Shown here: positions 62,115 through 64,000 of the stretch, one piece after another | Position numbering within the stretch: the first letter of the stretch is position 1 | Layout: each line of letters opens with the position of its first letter | NCBI RefSeq assembly: GCF_000240165.1 | Contig: NC_017586.1 | Coordinates: 2,418,001-2,482,000, forward strand | Direction of reading: 5' to 3' | DNA: 64,000 nt | Source: Streptantibioticus cattleyicolor NRRL 8057 = DSM 46488 | GTDB lineage: Bacteria; Actinomycetota; Actinomycetes; Streptomycetales; Streptomycetaceae | The notes under the pieces: generated by a model | What the model was told of the DNA's origin: nothing | Databases searched by the model: none | What the model saw: the letters and a program-made list of their open reading frames with translations, nothing else | Program-made: the position numbers and the translations under genes

Positions 62115-62146
62115 GGCGGCGGCAGCCCGAGGCGGGTGCCGCCGCC
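62115..62146. terminator. Hairpin between peptide 2 and the acyl-CoA ligase gene
   Basis: GGCGGCGGCA (62115-62124) and TGCCGCCGCC (62137-62146) pair perfectly between two convergent genes. No T-run is present. Confidence 0.5.
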
Positions 62147-62168
62147 CGTGGCGGAACGCGGCCCGGGG

Positions 62169-63758
62169 TCACCCCCGCAGCGCCCGCTTCAGCACCTTCC
62201 CACTCGCGTTCCTCGGCAACTCCGCCACGAACTCCACCGCCCTGGGCACCTTGAAGTTGGCCATCTCGCGGCGGCTCCAGGAGATGAGGGCGTCGGCGGT
62301 GAGGGCGGTGTCGGGGCGGCGGACGACGAAGGCCTTGCCGACCTCGCCGAGGCGGGGGTCGGGGACGCCGATGACGGCGGCGTCGGCGACGTCGGGGTGG
62401 CGGCGCAGGACGCGCTCTATCTCCGCCGGGTAGGCGTTGAAACCCCCCACGATGAACATGTCCTTGACGCGGTCGGTGATACGGAGGTTTCCGGCCTCGT
62501 CCAGGGAGCCGATGTCGCCGGTGTGGAGCCAGCCGTCGGGGTCGACGGCGCCGGCGGTGGCGACCGGGTCCTCGAAGTAGCCGGACATCACGTGGTAACC
62601 GCGGACCAGCACCTCCCCGTCGGCGGCGATGCGCACCTCGGTGCCGGGCAGCGGGCGCCCGCAGGTGGCGGCGACCACCTCGGGCGGGTCGGTGGGGCGG
62701 CACATACTGACGGTGCCGGTGGCCTCGGTCAGCCCGTAGGCCGTCAGCACGGTGGCGACGCCCAGTTCGCCGCGGAGGCGTTCCACCAGCTCCAGCGGGA
62801 CGACGGCGGCGCCGGTGACCACGACGCGCAGCGCCGACAGGTCGTGGGCGCCCCGGTCGGGGTGGTCGAGCAGGGAGGTCAGCACGGTCGGCGGGCCGGG
62901 CAGCACGGTGATGTGCTCGGCGGCGAGGTTGGCCAGCACCACCGCCGGGTCGAAGACCGGCTGCGGCACGATCGTCGCCCCGCGCAGCAGACAGGCGACG
63001 ATGCCCGCCTTGTAGCCGAAGGTGTGGAAGAACGGGTTGACGACGAGGTAGCGGTCGCCCTCGGTGAGGCCGGCCAGCCGGCTCCACACCCCGTAGACAC
63101 GCAGCGTCTGGGCGTGGCTGACCACGGCGCCCTTGGGGTGGCCGGTGGTGCCGGAGGTGAAGATGATGTCGGAGGGGTCGCCGGGGCGTATCTCGCCGAT
63201 CCGCCGCCGTACGGCCGCGTCGCCCACCCCGTCGCCCGCCGCGAGGAACTGCGGCCAGGTACGGAAGTCGGCCGGGGCGTCGTCGGCGAGGACCACCACG
63301 TCCCGTAGGTAGGGCAGCCCGGGCAGCGGGCCGGTGGGTACCGGTCCGGGACCGCCGGAACCGTTCGTGCCCCCGGCCGCCCGGCGCAGCGCCGCCACGT
63401 ACGAGGTGCCCAGGAAGGTGCCGGTCACGAAGAGCAGCCGGGCGCGGGTACGGCGCAGTACGTAGGCCGCCTCGGCGCCCTTGAAACGGGTGTTGAGCGG
63501 CACCAGGACGCCGCCCGCGCTGAGCGCGCCGAGGGCGGCGACCACCCAGTCCGCGGTGTTGGGGGCCCAGACGGCGACCCGGTCACCGGGTTCGACGCCG
63601 TGCGCCAGGCAGGCCGCGGCGGCCCGTGCGACGCCCTTCGCGAGCTGGGCGAAGGTCAGCCTCGTCCGCCCCTCGACCACCGCCTCGCGCTCTCCGTACC
63701 GCCGCGCGGCCTGTGTCACCAGTGCGGGGATGCTGCCGAATTCCAGGTCTGCGCGCAT
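62169..63758 (-). CDS. Long-chain/FadD-type acyl-CoA ligase
   Basis: This 529-residue ANL-superfamily enzyme is predicted to activate a carboxylic acid to its CoA thioester with ATP. It has the signature IIFTSGTTGHPKGAVVSHAQ near residue 195, YGLTEATGTVSMC near 350, the hinge region WLHTGDIGSLDEAGNLRITD, KDMFIVGGFNAYPAEIE and the catalytic Lys in RNASGKVLKRAL. The overall sequence resembles FadD3-like ligases of actinobacterial steroid-ring catabolism, which is a tentative resemblance. ATG 63758 is preceded by GGAGGTGACC. Operator site 5 lies 62 bases upstream, between this gene and the divergent thiolase-like gene. Confidence 0.92.
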   Translation of the reverse strand: MRADLEFGSIPALVTQAARRYGEREAVVEGRTRLTFAQLAKGVARAAAACLAHGVEPGDRVAVWAPNTADWVVAALGALSAGGVLVPLNTRFKGAEAAYVLRRTRARLLFVTGTFLGTSYVAALRRAAGGTNGSGGPGPVPTGPLPGLPYLRDVVVLADDAPADFRTWPQFLAAGDGVGDAAVRRRIGEIRPGDPSDIIFTSGTTGHPKGAVVSHAQTLRVYGVWSRLAGLTEGDRYLVVNPFFHTFGYKAGIVACLLRGATIVPQPVFDPAVVLANLAAEHITVLPGPPTVLTSLLDHPDRGAHDLSALRVVVTGAAVVPLELVERLRGELGVATVLTAYGLTEATGTVSMCRPTDPPEVVAATCGRPLPGTEVRIAADGEVLVRGYHVMSGYFEDPVATAGAVDPDGWLHTGDIGSLDEAGNLRITDRVKDMFIVGGFNAYPAEIERVLRRHPDVADAAVIGVPDPRLGEVGKAFVVRRPDTALTADALISWSRREMANFKVPRAVEFVAELPRNASGKVLKRALRG

Positions 63759-63819
63759 CGGTCACCTCCGGATCACATCCAGTGGTACTCAGTAGCCGAA
63801 CGGGTTGCTGACGCGATAG

Positions 63820-63834
63820 CTGACGTAGCGTCAG
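63820..63834. promoter_or_regulatory. Palindromic operator, site 5 (CTGACG-TAG-CGTCAG)
   Basis: Perfect copy in the 131-base divergent promoter region of the acyl-CoA ligase and thiolase-like genes. A half-matching copy (CTGACG-TGC-GGGTCA) follows at 63848-63862 and a lone CTGACG precedes it at 63808. Confidence 0.8.
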
Positions 63835-63889
63835 ATTCGTTGGTAGCCTGACGTGCGGGTCACGCCAGGGTACGAGGAGGTGGGCGTCG

Positions 63890-64000
63890 GTGGCAGCCCT
63901 CAAGGACGCGGCGGCGATCGTCGGCATAGGCCGGACCGCCTTCGCCAAACGGCTCGAACCGTCCGAACGCCACCTCGCCTGCCGGGCGATTCTGGCCGCC
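63890..64000 (+). CDS. Thiolase/lipid-transfer protein (Ltp-like), N-terminus only
   Basis: A frame from GTG 63890 (GGAGG nine bases upstream) runs off the right edge after 37 codons. The residues DAAAIVGIGRTAFAKRLEPS and the following HLACRAILAA match the start of thiolase-fold acetyl-CoA acetyltransferase or lipid-transfer proteins (SCP-x/Ltp type), which cleave or condense acyl-CoAs and steroid-like side chains. It is divergent from the acyl-CoA ligase and shares the operator region, so the two are probably co-regulated. Confidence 0.75.
   Translation, partial: MAALKDAAAIVGIGRTAFAKRLEPSERHLACRAILAA

Noticed and set aside
1-64000. tRNA or rRNA genes
   Set aside because: No cloverleaf-like segment with a GGTTCGAAT-type T-arm or rRNA-like conserved stretch was noticed in any intergenic region. 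A covariance-model scan would settle this.

Overview
The base composition, codon use and gene content point to a high-GC actinomycete of the Streptomyces type. Indicators are an actinobacterial type VII secretion (ESX) locus, an XRE-DUF5753/DUF397 pair, a fused F420 biosynthesis gene (fbiC), an AfsR-like SARP regulator and frequent GTG/TTG starts. No rRNA, tRNA, CRISPR array or transposase was found.

Region 1 (1-34.5 kb) is dominated by an unusual type VII secretion locus. A minus-strand operon begins at about 24.1 kb with a WXG100 protein, a coupled second WXG-type protein and an 18.4-kb gene for a 6144-residue protein, followed by a YbaB-like protein and the triple-ATPase motor EccC. The giant protein has a WXG-type N-terminus, a Pro/Thr-rich linker, a long helical section, two copies of a module ending in an HExxH metallopeptidase motif, one OTU-type cysteine-protease domain and a long beta-rich middle. 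I find only three cysteines in it, one of them two residues before the C-terminus. Further right lie a coupled pair (a membrane-anchored secreted-domain protein and a beta-helix/AAA+ fusion resembling EccA), a LuxR-type regulator with a degenerate receiver, EccD and a second WXG100 pair. EccB, EccE and a mycosin protease are not in the window. Between the two halves is a 2-kb segment (acyltransferase, glycosyltransferase, gene debris) bounded by an exact 29-bp direct repeat.

Region 2 (34.6-48.7 kb) is mostly housekeeping: recQ, pgi, a rhomboid-like membrane protein, a D,D-carboxypeptidase, a GPP34 protein, the XRE/DUF397 pair, a DUF72 protein, an ADP-ribosylglycohydrolase and fbiC.

Region 3 (48.9-51.8 kb) is a compact toxin-immunity cassette. 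It holds a WXG-led effector with a candidate His-Cys protease-like C-terminal domain, followed by an unknown protein and a protein that looks like two CdiI_2 immunity domains in tandem.

Region 4 (51.9-64 kb) is a catabolic or lipid-linked gene set: a D-aminoacylase-like amidohydrolase, two LLM flavin/F420 oxidoreductases, an amidohydrolase-2 protein, a FadD-type acyl-CoA ligase and the start of a thiolase/lipid-transfer protein. Five copies of the palindrome CTGACGNNNCGTCAG (four exact, one with a single arm mismatch) sit in front of these genes and suggest one shared, probably TetR-type, repressor. Embedded in this set are a degenerate acyl-AMP ligase, a 979-residue SARP regulator and, just downstream of it, two tiny genes whose products share a Pro-Asp-Asn-Trp-x-Asn-Pro motif. 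A possible G-quadruplex and a strong terminator lie between these two.
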